Positions 27,595-36,558 of a stretch of 64,000 nucleotides of DNA are shown in pieces (the first letter of the stretch is position 1; every line of letters begins with the position of its first letter). Source of the DNA: Endobugula sp047636495 (GTDB taxonomy: Bacteria; Pseudomonadota; Gammaproteobacteria; Pseudomonadales; Cellvibrionaceae). Where the stretch lies: NCBI GenBank assembly GCA_047636495.1, contig JBLILH010000005.1, forward strand, positions 1-64,000, read 5' to 3'. Made by a program: the position numbers and the translations under genes. The notes under the pieces were generated by a model. The model saw nothing but the letters and a program-made list of their open reading frames with translations. It had not been told where the DNA came from and searched no databases.

Positions 27595-28170
27595 TTGAAT
27601 ATACTATCGGCCGATATGTCGAACCTTTTAGACTGTAATGAACAGATACTGGCTATTGCCAGTAAGATGATTCGGCAATTACCTAAAGAAAAATACAATC
27701 ACGTTGAGCGCCCTTATTTCGAGTCTTGTTTGGGCAGGCACATGCGACATATTGTCGACCACTATTTATGTTTCATTCGAGATGTTGATAGTGGTGTAAT
27801 CAATTATGAAAAGCGTCAACGCGATACGCAAATTGAAACCGACAAAGACTACGCTCTTCGTATTATCGATAGTATTCGTCATTTTTTTGAAGAGGCAATG
27901 CGCAACAGCGTTCAAGACGCCTCGTTGTCTGTTTTATTGTGTAACGATGTCAATCTACCGGAAGGTGAAGCTACACAATCATCTGTCCGTCGAGAGCTGC
28001 AATTTCTTCATGGACACTCAGTCCATCATTACGCATTAATAGCAACGATGTTACGATTTTACGGCATTAGCACCGACCGAGAGTTGGGTGTTGCTCCTTC
28101 TACGTTGCTATATGAAAAAACAGAGAAAAAACACCCGGAATATGAAAAAACCGCAAAGGTATCCGCGTGA
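27595..28170 (+). CDS. DinB-like four-helix protein, first gene of a lipid-type operon
   Basis: This protein has about 191 residues if TTG 27595 is the start, chosen because AGGAG lies exactly six bases upstream; ATG 27616 (MSNLLDCNEQ) is the alternative. The helical pattern with ESCLGRHMRHIVDHYLCF and LQFLHGHSVHHYALIATMLR places histidines as in DinB/YfiT metal-binding helical bundles. It is likely cytoplasmic, with unknown activity. It is followed 25 bases later by an ATP-grasp gene and then two acyltransferase genes in the same direction. Confidence 0.65.
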   Translation: MNILSADMSNLLDCNEQILAIASKMIRQLPKEKYNHVERPYFESCLGRHMRHIVDHYLCFIRDVDSGVINYEKRQRDTQIETDKDYALRIIDSIRHFFEEAMRNSVQDASLSVLLCNDVNLPEGEATQSSVRRELQFLHGHSVHHYALIATMLRFYGISTDRELGVAPSTLLYEKTEKKHPEYEKTAKVSA

Positions 28171-28195
28171 TGTTGACACCTAAAACGAGCGTTCT

Positions 28196-29254
28196 GTGGT
28201 GATACGTTACCGTCAACGTCAACGCATCTTGTCTACCTTTAAAAGAGCTCTGCGTTGGGAGTTCTGGCCCATGAGCATTTTTTACGTACCGGTAGTTATT
28301 TATATAGTGGGTTTAGTGGTTCGTTACAGAGGGTTAACATTTACCGCAGTAAACCCTGGTCTGCCAGGTAGTGGCTTTATTGGTGAAAATAAAAGTGACA
28401 GCTTGTTGACGTTACAACACCATAGCCCAGAAATGACGGCTAAAACCTGCTTAATTATGCGTTCTACCTGCTTAGAAGAAAAATGCTTACAAAGTCAGTA
28501 CTTTATGCAGCAGTATGCATTAAGTTATCCAGTGGTGCTAAAACCTGATTTTGGGCAGCGAGGAATCGATGTCGAAATTGTGCATAACGAAACCGATTTA
28601 AGAGCTTACTTAGCCACAGCAGCGTGTGACACTGTGTTACAAGAATACATTGTGGGTGTCGAATTCGGTGTGTTTTATGTACGTCAACCTGACCAGTTAC
28701 AAGGTAGTATATTTTCTCTTACGCACAAATGTTTTCCTTATGTAGTAGGTGATGGAGTCCGTTCGTTAGAGCAGCTTATTTGCGAGCATCCACGTTTACA
28801 TTATATGGCCGCATTTTTATTTGAGAAACACCAAGCGTATTTACACACTATTCCAGTCAACAATGAGCAGGTTGATGTGGTGACCCTAGGTAGCCATTGT
28901 CGAGGATCATTATTTTTAGAAGGCGAATCATATTTAACGCCGTCGCTAGAAGAAAAAATCGATGTGATAAGCCAGCATATTACCGGTTTTTATTTTGGGC
29001 GTTACGATATACGCGCCGAGAGTATAGAGGCATTTCAGCGCGGCGAGTGTAAAGTGATAGAGGTAAACGGAGTGACGTCAGAGTCAACCAATATGTATGA
29101 TCCTCGCTACAGCCTTTTTGATGCTTACCGTATCCTTTTTAATCAGTGGCAGCTGGCGTTTCAAATAGGCCAAAAAAATATCCATTTAGGTCATGTGACC
29201 ATGAGTGTAAGAGAACTGATTAATAAAGTTCGAATAATGAATTCGGGTACCTAG
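28196..29254 (+). CDS. ATP-grasp domain protein
   Basis: This 352-residue protein has a hydrophobic stretch near the N-terminus (PMSIFYVPVVIYIVGLVVRY) and then an ATP-grasp fold: the ATP-binding lysine in YPVVLKPDFGQRGIDVEIV, the adenine-binding hinge LQEYIVGVEFGVFYV, and metal-binding residues in GRYDIR and KVIEVNGVTSESTNMYD. ATP-grasp enzymes join a carboxylate to an amine or thiol through an acyl-phosphate. The start is GTG 28196 or the following GTG. It lies upstream of OlsB-like and OlsA-like genes, so an amino-lipid-related carboxylate-amine ligase is possible. The substrate is unknown. Confidence 0.78.
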   Translation: MVIRYRQRQRILSTFKRALRWEFWPMSIFYVPVVIYIVGLVVRYRGLTFTAVNPGLPGSGFIGENKSDSLLTLQHHSPEMTAKTCLIMRSTCLEEKCLQSQYFMQQYALSYPVVLKPDFGQRGIDVEIVHNETDLRAYLATAACDTVLQEYIVGVEFGVFYVRQPDQLQGSIFSLTHKCFPYVVGDGVRSLEQLICEHPRLHYMAAFLFEKHQAYLHTIPVNNEQVDVVTLGSHCRGSLFLEGESYLTPSLEEKIDVISQHITGFYFGRYDIRAESIEAFQRGECKVIEVNGVTSESTNMYDPRYSLFDAYRILFNQWQLAFQIGQKNIHLGHVTMSVRELINKVRIMNSGT

Positions 29255-29342
29255 CAGTAAAAGACAGTAGTGAAAAGAATAATAGGAAAATATTTAAACA
29301 ACAGCGGTAATCAATAGTAATAACAAAAAATGAGTGCTGATA

Positions 29343-30239
29343 ATGACCGTCACAGTGATAAATGATAATGCCGTAGTGGACAATCGCGTGAGCAACGATG
29401 CTGTGAACGACAGCGTGTTGACCACTAAAGGGATCGATATGTTGAATGGCTTGTGTCAGCCGCCGCATACTAGCGCAGGTCCATATACTGTTAGGTTTGC
29501 GCAAACATTAGAAGAAGTACACGCCGCGCAAGCCTTACGCTATCGTATTTTTTATCAAGAAAAAGATGGGCGACCTAGTGCTGAAATGCAAGCGGAGCGG
29601 CGTGATATGGATCAGTGGGACGAAAGTGGGTTCCATATTGTCGTATTGGATACGCGTGAAGAACAGCAACCTGCGGTAGTAGGGACCTTACGCTTGTTTT
29701 ATAGCGAGTGCCTTGAGCCAGAGCAACATTTTTACACGGAAGAAGCTTTTGACCTCAATCGATTAAAAAATCATTTTGAGCGTTCTTTAGAGCTGAGTCG
29801 TTTTTGTGTTGACCCTAATGGTCGTGGTGGCGTTATTCTCATGTTGATTTGGAAGTATGCCATGAGTTTTATTCAAGACAATAACATACCGGTGATGCTG
29901 GGCTGCGCTAGTTTTACAGGAACCGATGTCGATAGACATTTACCCATTTTACAATATCTTTATCAGCATCACTTGGCTGAAAAGTCATTGCGTCCAGAAC
30001 CCAGAGTAGACGATTATATCGATTTAACCGCACTTTATGATACTTCAGAGAAGTCTTCCGCAAATTGGCAAGAAGCCCAAAAATCGATTCCTACTTTATT
30101 GAGAGGTTACTTGAAATTGGGTGCTAAAATCAGCGACGCTGCAATTGTCGATTTTTCGTTTAATACGGTTTATGTCTCTATTTACGTTGAAACACAATCT
30201 ATGTTAACAACAAACCCTAACTTGGTGACACATGTCTAA
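29343..30239 (+). CDS. GNAT-fold N-acyltransferase, OlsB-like
   Basis: OlsB adds a 3-hydroxyacyl chain from ACP to ornithine, the first step of ornithine-lipid synthesis. The core here is YTVRFAQTLEEVHAAQALRY-RIFYQEKD, then ELSRFCVDPNGRGG and MLGCASFTGTD, then a C-terminal part LLRGYLKLGAKISD typical of the hemolysin-like/OlsB acyltransferases. The start is uncertain: ATG 29343, GTG 29334, or ATG 29439 (MLNGLCQPPH), which would give the usual ~266-residue length. It overlaps the OlsA-like gene by 8 bases. OlsB is the best guess from sequence and context; the amine acceptor is not proven. Confidence 0.75.
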   Translation: MTVTVINDNAVVDNRVSNDAVNDSVLTTKGIDMLNGLCQPPHTSAGPYTVRFAQTLEEVHAAQALRYRIFYQEKDGRPSAEMQAERRDMDQWDESGFHIVVLDTREEQQPAVVGTLRLFYSECLEPEQHFYTEEAFDLNRLKNHFERSLELSRFCVDPNGRGGVILMLIWKYAMSFIQDNNIPVMLGCASFTGTDVDRHLPILQYLYQHHLAEKSLRPEPRVDDYIDLTALYDTSEKSSANWQEAQKSIPTLLRGYLKLGAKISDAAIVDFSFNTVYVSIYVETQSMLTTNPNLVTHV

Positions 30240-31077
30240 CACTCCAGAGAATACAGTTATAAATAGCCCTGCTGAAAACGATAAAACGATAATGATCAAG
30301 AAGCCACTGTTTCACTCATTTCGTGTTGTGTTCTCAACAGTATTGTTGGTTTTTTGGTGCTGCTTTATGTTGCCAGTGCATTTATTTTGGAAGGCCCTTC
30401 GATTACCAAAAATTGAAAAATGCTACTTTATTTTTCATGGGGGTTGCTGCTGGCTATTTAATTTACGTTGCCATGTGCGCGGTGAAATTTCGACAGCGCG
30501 TCCCACCTTGTTTCTTTCTAATCATATTTCGTATTTAGATGTGTTGGTATTAAGTAAATACGTACCAGCCTATTTTATCGCTAAATCAGAGGTGTCTAAT
30601 TGGCCCGTGCTAGGGTGGTTGGCGAAAGAGCAAAACACCTTGTTTTTTGAACGCAATAAAAAGAAAGTCCGTGGTCAAATTACGGTGATGTCTGACCACT
30701 TTAATCGTGAGGGTAACCTGATCTTATTTCCAGAGGGAACCAGTACAGAGGGGGAGCACATCCAGCCGTTCAAATCGAGCTTGTTACAGTCGGTAGAATT
30801 GAGTGAGAAAGAAGTGATGATACAACCTATCACGTTAGCGTACACAAAATATAATAATCAGCCCATGTGCCGCCAGCGACGAGATCAATATGCATGGTAT
30901 GCTACCATGCCTTTTGCATCACACTTTTTTAATGCGTTGGGTTTGGCAAAGGCAGATGTAGAAATTATTTTTCACAAACCAGTCACATTAAATGAGTTTG
31001 AAAATAGAAAAGCGTGCGCGGCAGACTGTCAGCAACGTGTGGCGACAGGCTTACATGATGCATTAACCATCGTGTAA
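30232..31077 (+). CDS. PlsC-family lyso-lipid acyltransferase, OlsA-like
   Basis: This 281-residue membrane-associated enzyme has the PlsC motifs: LSNHISYLDVL (motif I, His and Asp catalytic), NTLFFERNKKK (motif II), FPEGTSTEG (motif III) and a Pro-containing motif IV (IQPITLAY). It should transfer an acyl chain to a hydroxyl of a lyso-lipid. An N-terminal membrane segment (VVFSTVLLVFWCCFMLPVHL) is present. It sits directly after, and overlaps, the OlsB-like gene, so it is likely the second ornithine-lipid step, although 1-acylglycerol-3-phosphate is possible as acceptor. Confidence 0.82.
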   Translation: MSNTPENTVINSPAENDKTIMIKKPLFHSFRVVFSTVLLVFWCCFMLPVHLFWKALRLPKIEKCYFIFHGGCCWLFNLRCHVRGEISTARPTLFLSNHISYLDVLVLSKYVPAYFIAKSEVSNWPVLGWLAKEQNTLFFERNKKKVRGQITVMSDHFNREGNLILFPEGTSTEGEHIQPFKSSLLQSVELSEKEVMIQPITLAYTKYNNQPMCRQRRDQYAWYATMPFASHFFNALGLAKADVEIIFHKPVTLNEFENRKACAADCQQRVATGLHDALTIV

Positions 31078-31158
31078 CGCCCGTGCAAAACAGCAGTTAA
31101 TATTCCCGGCCATTTTACTTTCAATGTTCTTTCATATACTACGATAATAGAGTCCCAC

Positions 31159-33318
31159 ATGTCCTCTGCACAAACAGTGCTAAAAAATACCTTTGGCTAC
31201 GATGCTTTTAGAGGCCAACAGCAATCCATTATAGACACGGTGATTGCGGGTAATGATGCTTTGGTGATTATGCCTACAGGTGGTGGTAAGTCGCTGTGTT
31301 ATCAAATCCCTTCTTTGATGCGCGAAGGTTGCGGAGTGGTTATATCGCCACTGATTGCCTTAATGCAAGATCAAGTCGACGCACTCAAAGAACTGGGTAT
31401 TCGTGCTGGTTTTCTTAATTCAAGCCAAGATCCAAGTGAAAGCTACCTTATCGAAAATGCCTTGGTAAGTGGTGAATTAGATCTATTATACATTGCCCCA
31501 GAACGCTTGAATCAAGCGAGAATGATCAATCTTCTGCAGCAAGCCACTATCGCACTGTTTGCGATTGATGAGGCCCATTGTGTTTCTCAGTGGGGACATG
31601 ACTTTCGCTCAGATTATTTACGCTTACAGCATTTGGCTGACACTTTTCCTAACGTACCGCGAATAGCGTTAACGGCTACGGCAGATGCACGTACTCAACA
31701 AGAAATTATAGCGCGTCTGTGTTTAGCACATGGTAAACAATTTGTGGCAGGCTTTGATCGCCCGAACATCTTTTATCAAATTGAATTAAAACATCAGCCT
31801 AAACAACAGCTATTGCGATTTATTAATGAGCAGCATGTTGATGATAGCGGTATTGTGTACTGCTTATCGCGTAAAAAAACTGAAGATATTGCGGCATTGC
31901 TAACCACCGAAGGGTTTACTGCGCTGGCGTATCATGCGGGTATGCCACACGAAAAGAGAGCCTTGCATCAGAAACGTTTTTTACGTGAAGAAAAAATTAT
32001 TATAGTAGCAACTATCGCATTTGGTATGGGTATTGATAAACCCGATGTGCGGTTTGTAGCACATTTAGACTTGCCAAAAAGTATCGAAGCTTATTACCAA
32101 GAAACAGGGCGGTCAGGACGCGATGGTGAACCGGCAAATGCGTGGATGGTGTATGGTCTAGAAGATGTCATCAAGCTACGTGAAATGATGGGCTCTGCAG
32201 TAGGTGGGACGGAAGAAAAGAATGAATTTAAGCGCATCGAACATCAAAAGTTAGAAGCGATGCTGGGCTTGTGTGAGATAACCACTTGTCGTCGTCACGC
32301 CTTGTTAAGTTATTTTGGTGATGATTCCGTTGCCAAGTGTGGCCATTGCGACATGTGCAAAAAACCTGCAGAAACATGGGATGGTACCGAGGCTGCGCAA
32401 AAAGCCATTAGCTGTGCCTATCGTACTGACCAACGATTTGGTGTTAATCATCTAATAGATGTTCTGAGTGGTGCAAATAACGAAAAAATCAAACAATTCT
32501 CTCATCATAAACTGAGTGTTTATGGTATCGGTAAATCACTCAATAAAGTGCAGTGGCGTTCGGTGTATAGACAATTAATTGCGCGTAATTTATTGCAGGT
32601 CGATTTTGCTAATTTCAACCGTGTTGTGCTAACAGAAAATTGTCGTAGCTTACTGCGTGGTGAATCTAGTATAGAGCTACGCAAAGATGCAGCGCACAAG
32701 TCGCCGTTGCGTAAATCAGGTGGTTCGGTTAAGGCAACGTTAGATCAGCAAAAAACTGAGCTTTGGGAATCGCTCCGTGAATGTCGCTCAAGTTTAGCGC
32801 AGGAAAAAGGTGTGCCACCTTATGTGGTTTTTCACGATAGTGTATTGATGCAAATGATTGACGAGATGCCGTTGACCACATCACACTTTGCTACGTTGAG
32901 CGGTGTCGGACAAAAAAAATGTGACCAATATGCAGCAGCATTTATAGGTGTATTGCATGAGCATGGCGACAAGCAAAAGAATCATCGCTACGGTAGTGAC
33001 GACTTTTCGCCGACGGTATTAGATACCCATCAGATGATCAATGCAGGTGAGACACCAGAATCTATTGCCAAGCAGCGGCAATTAGCCGTGTCGACGGTGT
33101 ATGCCCACGTAGCTCGACTTATTCGTCACAATAAAGTTCAGTTAGGGCAGGTGGTAGACCTACCTAAAAATGAAATAGACATTATAGAAAATACCTTTGT
33201 TGATTGTGGAATGATGGACGACACCGTAAGATTAAAGCCTGCTTATGATGCTTTATTGGAAGAGTATCACTACAATATTTTGCGTTGTTTACACGCTGAT
33301 TTCTTACGTCGTTTATAA
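31159..33318 (+). CDS. recQ: ATP-dependent DNA helicase RecQ
   Basis: This 3'-5' helicase is used in recombination and repair. The 719-residue protein (609 in E. coli) has Walker A MPTGGGKSLCYQIP, DEAHCVSQWGHDFR, and motifs V/VI IVATIAFGMGIDKPDVR and YYQETGRSGRDGEP. The zinc site has Cys in TTCRRHALL, SVAKCGHCDMCKKP, followed by the RQC winged helix and an HRDC domain (HDSVLMQMIDEMPLTTSHFA). The extra ~100 C-terminal residues contain a helix-turn-helix-like domain (SIAKQRQLAVSTVYAHVARL). It is a single gene, 81 bases after the OlsA-like gene. Confidence 0.95.
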   Translation: MSSAQTVLKNTFGYDAFRGQQQSIIDTVIAGNDALVIMPTGGGKSLCYQIPSLMREGCGVVISPLIALMQDQVDALKELGIRAGFLNSSQDPSESYLIENALVSGELDLLYIAPERLNQARMINLLQQATIALFAIDEAHCVSQWGHDFRSDYLRLQHLADTFPNVPRIALTATADARTQQEIIARLCLAHGKQFVAGFDRPNIFYQIELKHQPKQQLLRFINEQHVDDSGIVYCLSRKKTEDIAALLTTEGFTALAYHAGMPHEKRALHQKRFLREEKIIIVATIAFGMGIDKPDVRFVAHLDLPKSIEAYYQETGRSGRDGEPANAWMVYGLEDVIKLREMMGSAVGGTEEKNEFKRIEHQKLEAMLGLCEITTCRRHALLSYFGDDSVAKCGHCDMCKKPAETWDGTEAAQKAISCAYRTDQRFGVNHLIDVLSGANNEKIKQFSHHKLSVYGIGKSLNKVQWRSVYRQLIARNLLQVDFANFNRVVLTENCRSLLRGESSIELRKDAAHKSPLRKSGGSVKATLDQQKTELWESLRECRSSLAQEKGVPPYVVFHDSVLMQMIDEMPLTTSHFATLSGVGQKKCDQYAAAFIGVLHEHGDKQKNHRYGSDDFSPTVLDTHQMINAGETPESIAKQRQLAVSTVYAHVARLIRHNKVQLGQVVDLPKNEIDIIENTFVDCGMMDDTVRLKPAYDALLEEYHYNILRCLHADFLRRL

Positions 33319-33465
33319 TTTAATTTTGATGTTTATTACTGCTGGCTAAAGCGTATTCACACTTTTTATTTTTATGTGTTCAGTTTTCAGAGGTTGTAAC
33401 CTTAAAGTTTGTGACTCGGTAAATTCTTTCAGTTTCATGGCACAGAGAGTTATTTATGGGGAGTA

Positions 33466-33832
33466 AACTGGCAAGAATACGACGTTAATGCGTTTTATGA
33501 TGAAGACATTAGTGAGGGAGGGGAACGCAAGACTACCTGCCAAAAATTGAATGAATTATCGACAGTCTCTAGATAAAGAAGAAATGCATCGTCGCCAGAA
33601 ACTCCCCGATGCCGCTATTCAATATATGGGCATTACGTTTAAGGTCTACCCTGAAGAAGGTAATATTGATCGTCTATGGCCTTTTGATATCATCCCTAAA
33701 ACCATTTCTGCGAAGCAGCAGAGTGTGGCTGAAAAGAGGTTGATGCAGCGTCTAGAAGCGTTAAATCTGTGTAATAATGAAGTGTATAACGGCCAGTGTA
33801 TCCTTAATGATAATAATTCCCCTCCTCATTAG
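33466..33832 (+). pseudogene. Fragment of a circularly permuted type 2 ATP-grasp protein gene
   Basis: One frame reads WQEYDVNAFYDEDISEGGE, the N-terminal part of the family, and stops. The next frame from 33551 reads SLDKEEMHRRQKLPDA and IQYMGITFKVYPEEGNIDR then LWPFDIIPKTISAKQ and RLEALNLCNNEVYNGQCIL, matching the family's FDxIPRxI...RxxALNxFLxDxYxxxxIL block. The remaining ~380 residues, including the ATP site, are gone. A frameshift lies near 33550. The gene is normally ~480 codons. It is next to a transglutaminase remnant, its usual genomic partner. Confidence 0.85.
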
Positions 33833-33891
33833 CAGGGTGCTCACAGTCTTGCTTCGATGACGGTAAATTATTGATCTAGGCAGTTAAAGGT

Positions 33892-34315
33892 TTGACGCAT
33901 AAAATATTCACCGAATTTGAACATCCCCCAGATTTTTCGACCGTCGCGACACCATTGATCGAAGTCTTATAAAATAACAGCGGCGCGTGTCAATATGTTT
34001 GCGCATTTAGCCATCGGTTGTTTAAGATCACGGGGTTATCCAGCGTAATACATCAGCAGTTATTTAGAAACACTACCTCTACCGGCACAAAAGTCGGTGC
34101 AGATGCCAGCCTAGTTTACGGTGTGCTCTCCAGAGAGAGGGGAGGGGGGAATGGTTTGAATTTTATCCGACTAACGATACTGTCATGCTATGTAGGATAT
34201 TGTTACTGCACAGGGTCGAGATTATTCTGACGTGACCCCGCTGCAGGGCATGGTATTAGGTGGTGGAGGATCGCAAACGTTAACCTTTTCCGTTGATGTT
34301 GCCCGCGCCGAATAG
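33892..34315 (+). pseudogene. Remnant of a transglutaminase-like protease-fold gene
   Basis: Pieces in changing frames match the transglutaminase-like family: LTHKIFTEFEHPPDFSTVAT-PLIEVL then a TAA; SGACQYV with the catalytic Cys (usually GVCQDF); MFAHLAIGCLRSRGYPA then a stop and YISSYLETLPLPAQ in another frame; TKVGADAS (usually VGADASHAW); EWFEFYPTND; and DYSDVTPLQGMVLGGGG with SQTLTFSVDVARAE at the end. At least four frameshifts or stops are present. This family usually sits with circularly permuted ATP-grasp and alpha-E proteins; the alpha-E gene is missing here. Confidence 0.85.
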
Positions 34316-34374
34316 GATTGTTTTAGAGCGCTAATAAATAAAATTAGTAGAATTAAACAGGAGAACTAAAAAAA

Positions 34375-34650
34375 ATGCGTTCACTCATTTTATATCACAC
34401 GCTAGGTTGCCATCTTTGTGATTTAGCAAAAAAACAAGTCGAGCCGCTGCTCGCCGAATATGATTTATGTTTAGTCGAAATTGATATTGCGGATGACGAT
34501 ATACTAGTAGAAAAATACGGTGTGAGAATCCCGGTGATTCAACTACAGGGGACGGTCGCATTAGCCGAACACGAATCTACGAGCAAATACGATCTAGGAT
34601 GGCCTTTTGACACTGCCGGAGTACATAGCTGGTTACTAAAAAATATATAA
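34375..34650 (+). CDS. Glutaredoxin family (DUF836-like) thiol protein
   Basis: This 91-residue thioredoxin-fold protein has the redox motif C-H-L-C in LGCHLCDLAKKQV (residues 12-15) and the cis-proline in YGVRIPVIQL. It matches the small glutaredoxin-like/DUF836 group. The CAGGAGAAC ribosome site lies before ATG 34375. It is intact although flanked by pseudogenes on both sides, which suggests selection keeps it. The redox partner is unknown. Confidence 0.87.
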   Translation: MRSLILYHTLGCHLCDLAKKQVEPLLAEYDLCLVEIDIADDDILVEKYGVRIPVIQLQGTVALAEHESTSKYDLGWPFDTAGVHSWLLKNI

Positions 34651-34689
34651 AGCTTATCAATTCGTTTATCTGAGCTTATTAATGAACAA

Positions 34690-35531
34690 ACAGTCTTGCA
34701 TATGGACGACCTCGGTACCCCCTTGAGGAGTAGACACCGCTTCAAGTGTTAAACGAACCCGATAAAACGGCGCAAAGTAAAAGTTATATGTGGGTGATGG
34801 CGACGACACAGGCGAGTATACCGATGGTGTTATATCACTACAGCGCCAGTCGCAGTGGTGATACGCCCAAAACACTTCTGCCTGATTTTAGTGGTGCATT
34901 AATGGTTGATGGCTATGAAGCCGTGTGCAATAGTCATCAGCTCATACGCCTTGGATGCTGGACGCACGCACGCCGAAAATTTATAGATGCACAGCGGCAA
35001 CAACCGAAAGGCAAAACCGGGAAAGCGGATGTCGCCCTAGGTTTTATCCAAAAATTATATCGCATTGAGAAAATTAGTAAAGATAGCTCTGTTGATGATC
35101 GGCTTGCTGCAAGGCAAACACAATCCAAACCGATCATCGACAAATTAAAACAATGGCTAGATAAGGCTCTCGCCAATAGTCCGCCGAAAACGACTCTCGG
35201 AAAAGCTATGCAGTATCTGTGTAACCAATGGCCACGGCTCATCGCTTACTTGGATGACGGCAGGAGACCGATTGATAATAATCGCGCGGAAAACTCAATT
35301 CGTCCGTTTGTCATAGGGAGAAAAAACTGGTTGTTCTCCAACAGCCAAGCGGGAGCTCATGCGAGCGCGAATCTCTATAGCTTGATTGAAACCGCCAAGG
35401 CAAACAACCTGAACCCTTATGAGTACCTTAAGCGTATCTTTACAGAGCTGCCTAGCGCACAAAGCGTTGACGATATAGATGCCTTATTGCCGTGGGTCAT
35501 CGCTAATGAGTCAACGGTAGTGATAACGTAG
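34690..35531 (+). pseudogene. IS66-family transposase (TnpC) 3' fragment
   Basis: The readable part from GTG 34746 gives 261 residues: MVDGYEAVCNSHQ with a catalytic Asp, LGCWTHARRKFIDAQRQQPK, and NNRAENSIRPFVIGRKNWLF with the catalytic Glu, then LIETAKANNLNPYEYLK. This is the C-terminal half of IS66 TnpC (~510 residues). Upstream, a match to the LHMDE-TPLQ block is split: CTTGCATATGGACGA (34694) is separated from ACACCGCTTCAAG by ~24 inserted bases containing TAG. The N-terminal half and the accessory tnpA/tnpB genes are missing, so it is inactive. Confidence 0.87.
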
Positions 35532-35690
35532 GTGATGTCTTACGCGTTAATGTGCCATCGCCCTACAGACGACGGCAATCGATTGATGTAATGTTTGATC
35601 GTACAAGGATGTTGACACAGGATGTGTGCGGTGGGTCATGAAGACCAAAGGGATAGCAATATTCCAGTATCACAGGGAAGATGATACACC

Positions 35691-35724
35691 AAGCCCAACT
35701 TATGAAAATAAGCTGGGCTTTTTT
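35691..35724 (+). terminator. Hairpin terminator AAGCCCA...TGGGCTTTTTT
   Basis: AAGCCCAACTTAT pairs with ATAAGCTGGGCTT around a GAAA loop (one mismatch/bulge) and is followed by TTTTTT on the plus strand. It is ~160 bases after the IS66 fragment and could stop transcription before the vWA cluster. Confidence 0.78.
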
Positions 35725-36492
35725 AATGGCGCAAGGGTGTGGTTGGTTAGCCGCCTGCATACTTTTTATGTAATGTATATAAATTGACTTTCTTAAAGCA
35801 CATTTATCGATGTGAGCTAACGAAGGCCCATTCTTGTCTGTTTTTCTTGTTGATTTTTCATCGTAAAATAAGCTCGCATCCTCTAGAATATTGAGAGAAG
35901 CAATGATTTGTTGTTGGCAATTATTTTCATCCTCTACTTGTCTATAAAGTTTGATAGGTTTATTACCGTAGATGAGAATATAAATATTAGAACTATTTTT
36001 TTAATAACAAAGTGCCCATAGCTTTTATTTCGGTAATACTATATTTTCGAGAGCGGATGCCGATAAAAATATAGATAGTGGTAATATTATGGCAGAAATC
36101 AATGGTTTTACGCCTTATAAGAATAAAGTGTCTTTAGGGTTATGCTGAGATTTATTAGAATATGATTATGGCAATGTACAAAAAGGTCGTTATGCTCATG
36201 TCAAAAGTCAATGTTAAAGATGCATTTGATAAACCTTCTTCTAGATGAAAAATGTTTGGCTTATAACAATAATGTTTTCACCTTCAAGTAACCATTCAAG
36301 TGCTCGTAGAATTTTTTAAATTTCCTTGTAAAGAGGCTGCTCTTCCTAGTTGATGAGTTATAGGCTCCATGTGATTTTAATCCTCAAAACTTCACTCATT
36401 CTGAAATTGCCAAATACTTATTTCCTGCTATACCTAGAGTAAGGTGTTTTTATTGTTTTTATGCCGCATTTACTGTGGTTTGTAGATGTAAT

Positions 36493-36522
36493 GTACTTGT
36501 CGCGTAATGGCTATTATATAAT
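36493..36522 (+). promoter_or_regulatory. Possible promoter of the vWA cluster
   Basis: TATAAT at 36517-36522 is a perfect -10 box 37 bases before the ATG at 36559. The best upstream hexamer with near-normal spacing (TGTACT, 18 bases) is weak; TTGTCG is better but only 14 bases away. The region just upstream is AT-rich. Confidence 0.35.
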
Positions 36523-36558
36523 GGTGTCGTGATTAAATTTTTTATAGGGTAGTAATAC

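Larger units (their letters stand above)
35532..36558. other. AT-rich gap with terminator; no intact gene
   Basis: About 1 kb between the IS66 fragment and the vWA cluster. It holds a hairpin terminator (35691-35724). A decayed frame near 36090 (MAEINGFTPYKNKVSLGLC then stop) has no recognised family. From ~35800 to 36480 the DNA is AT-rich with frequent stops in all frames examined. A candidate promoter for the downstream cluster is near 36517. Confidence 0.5.
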
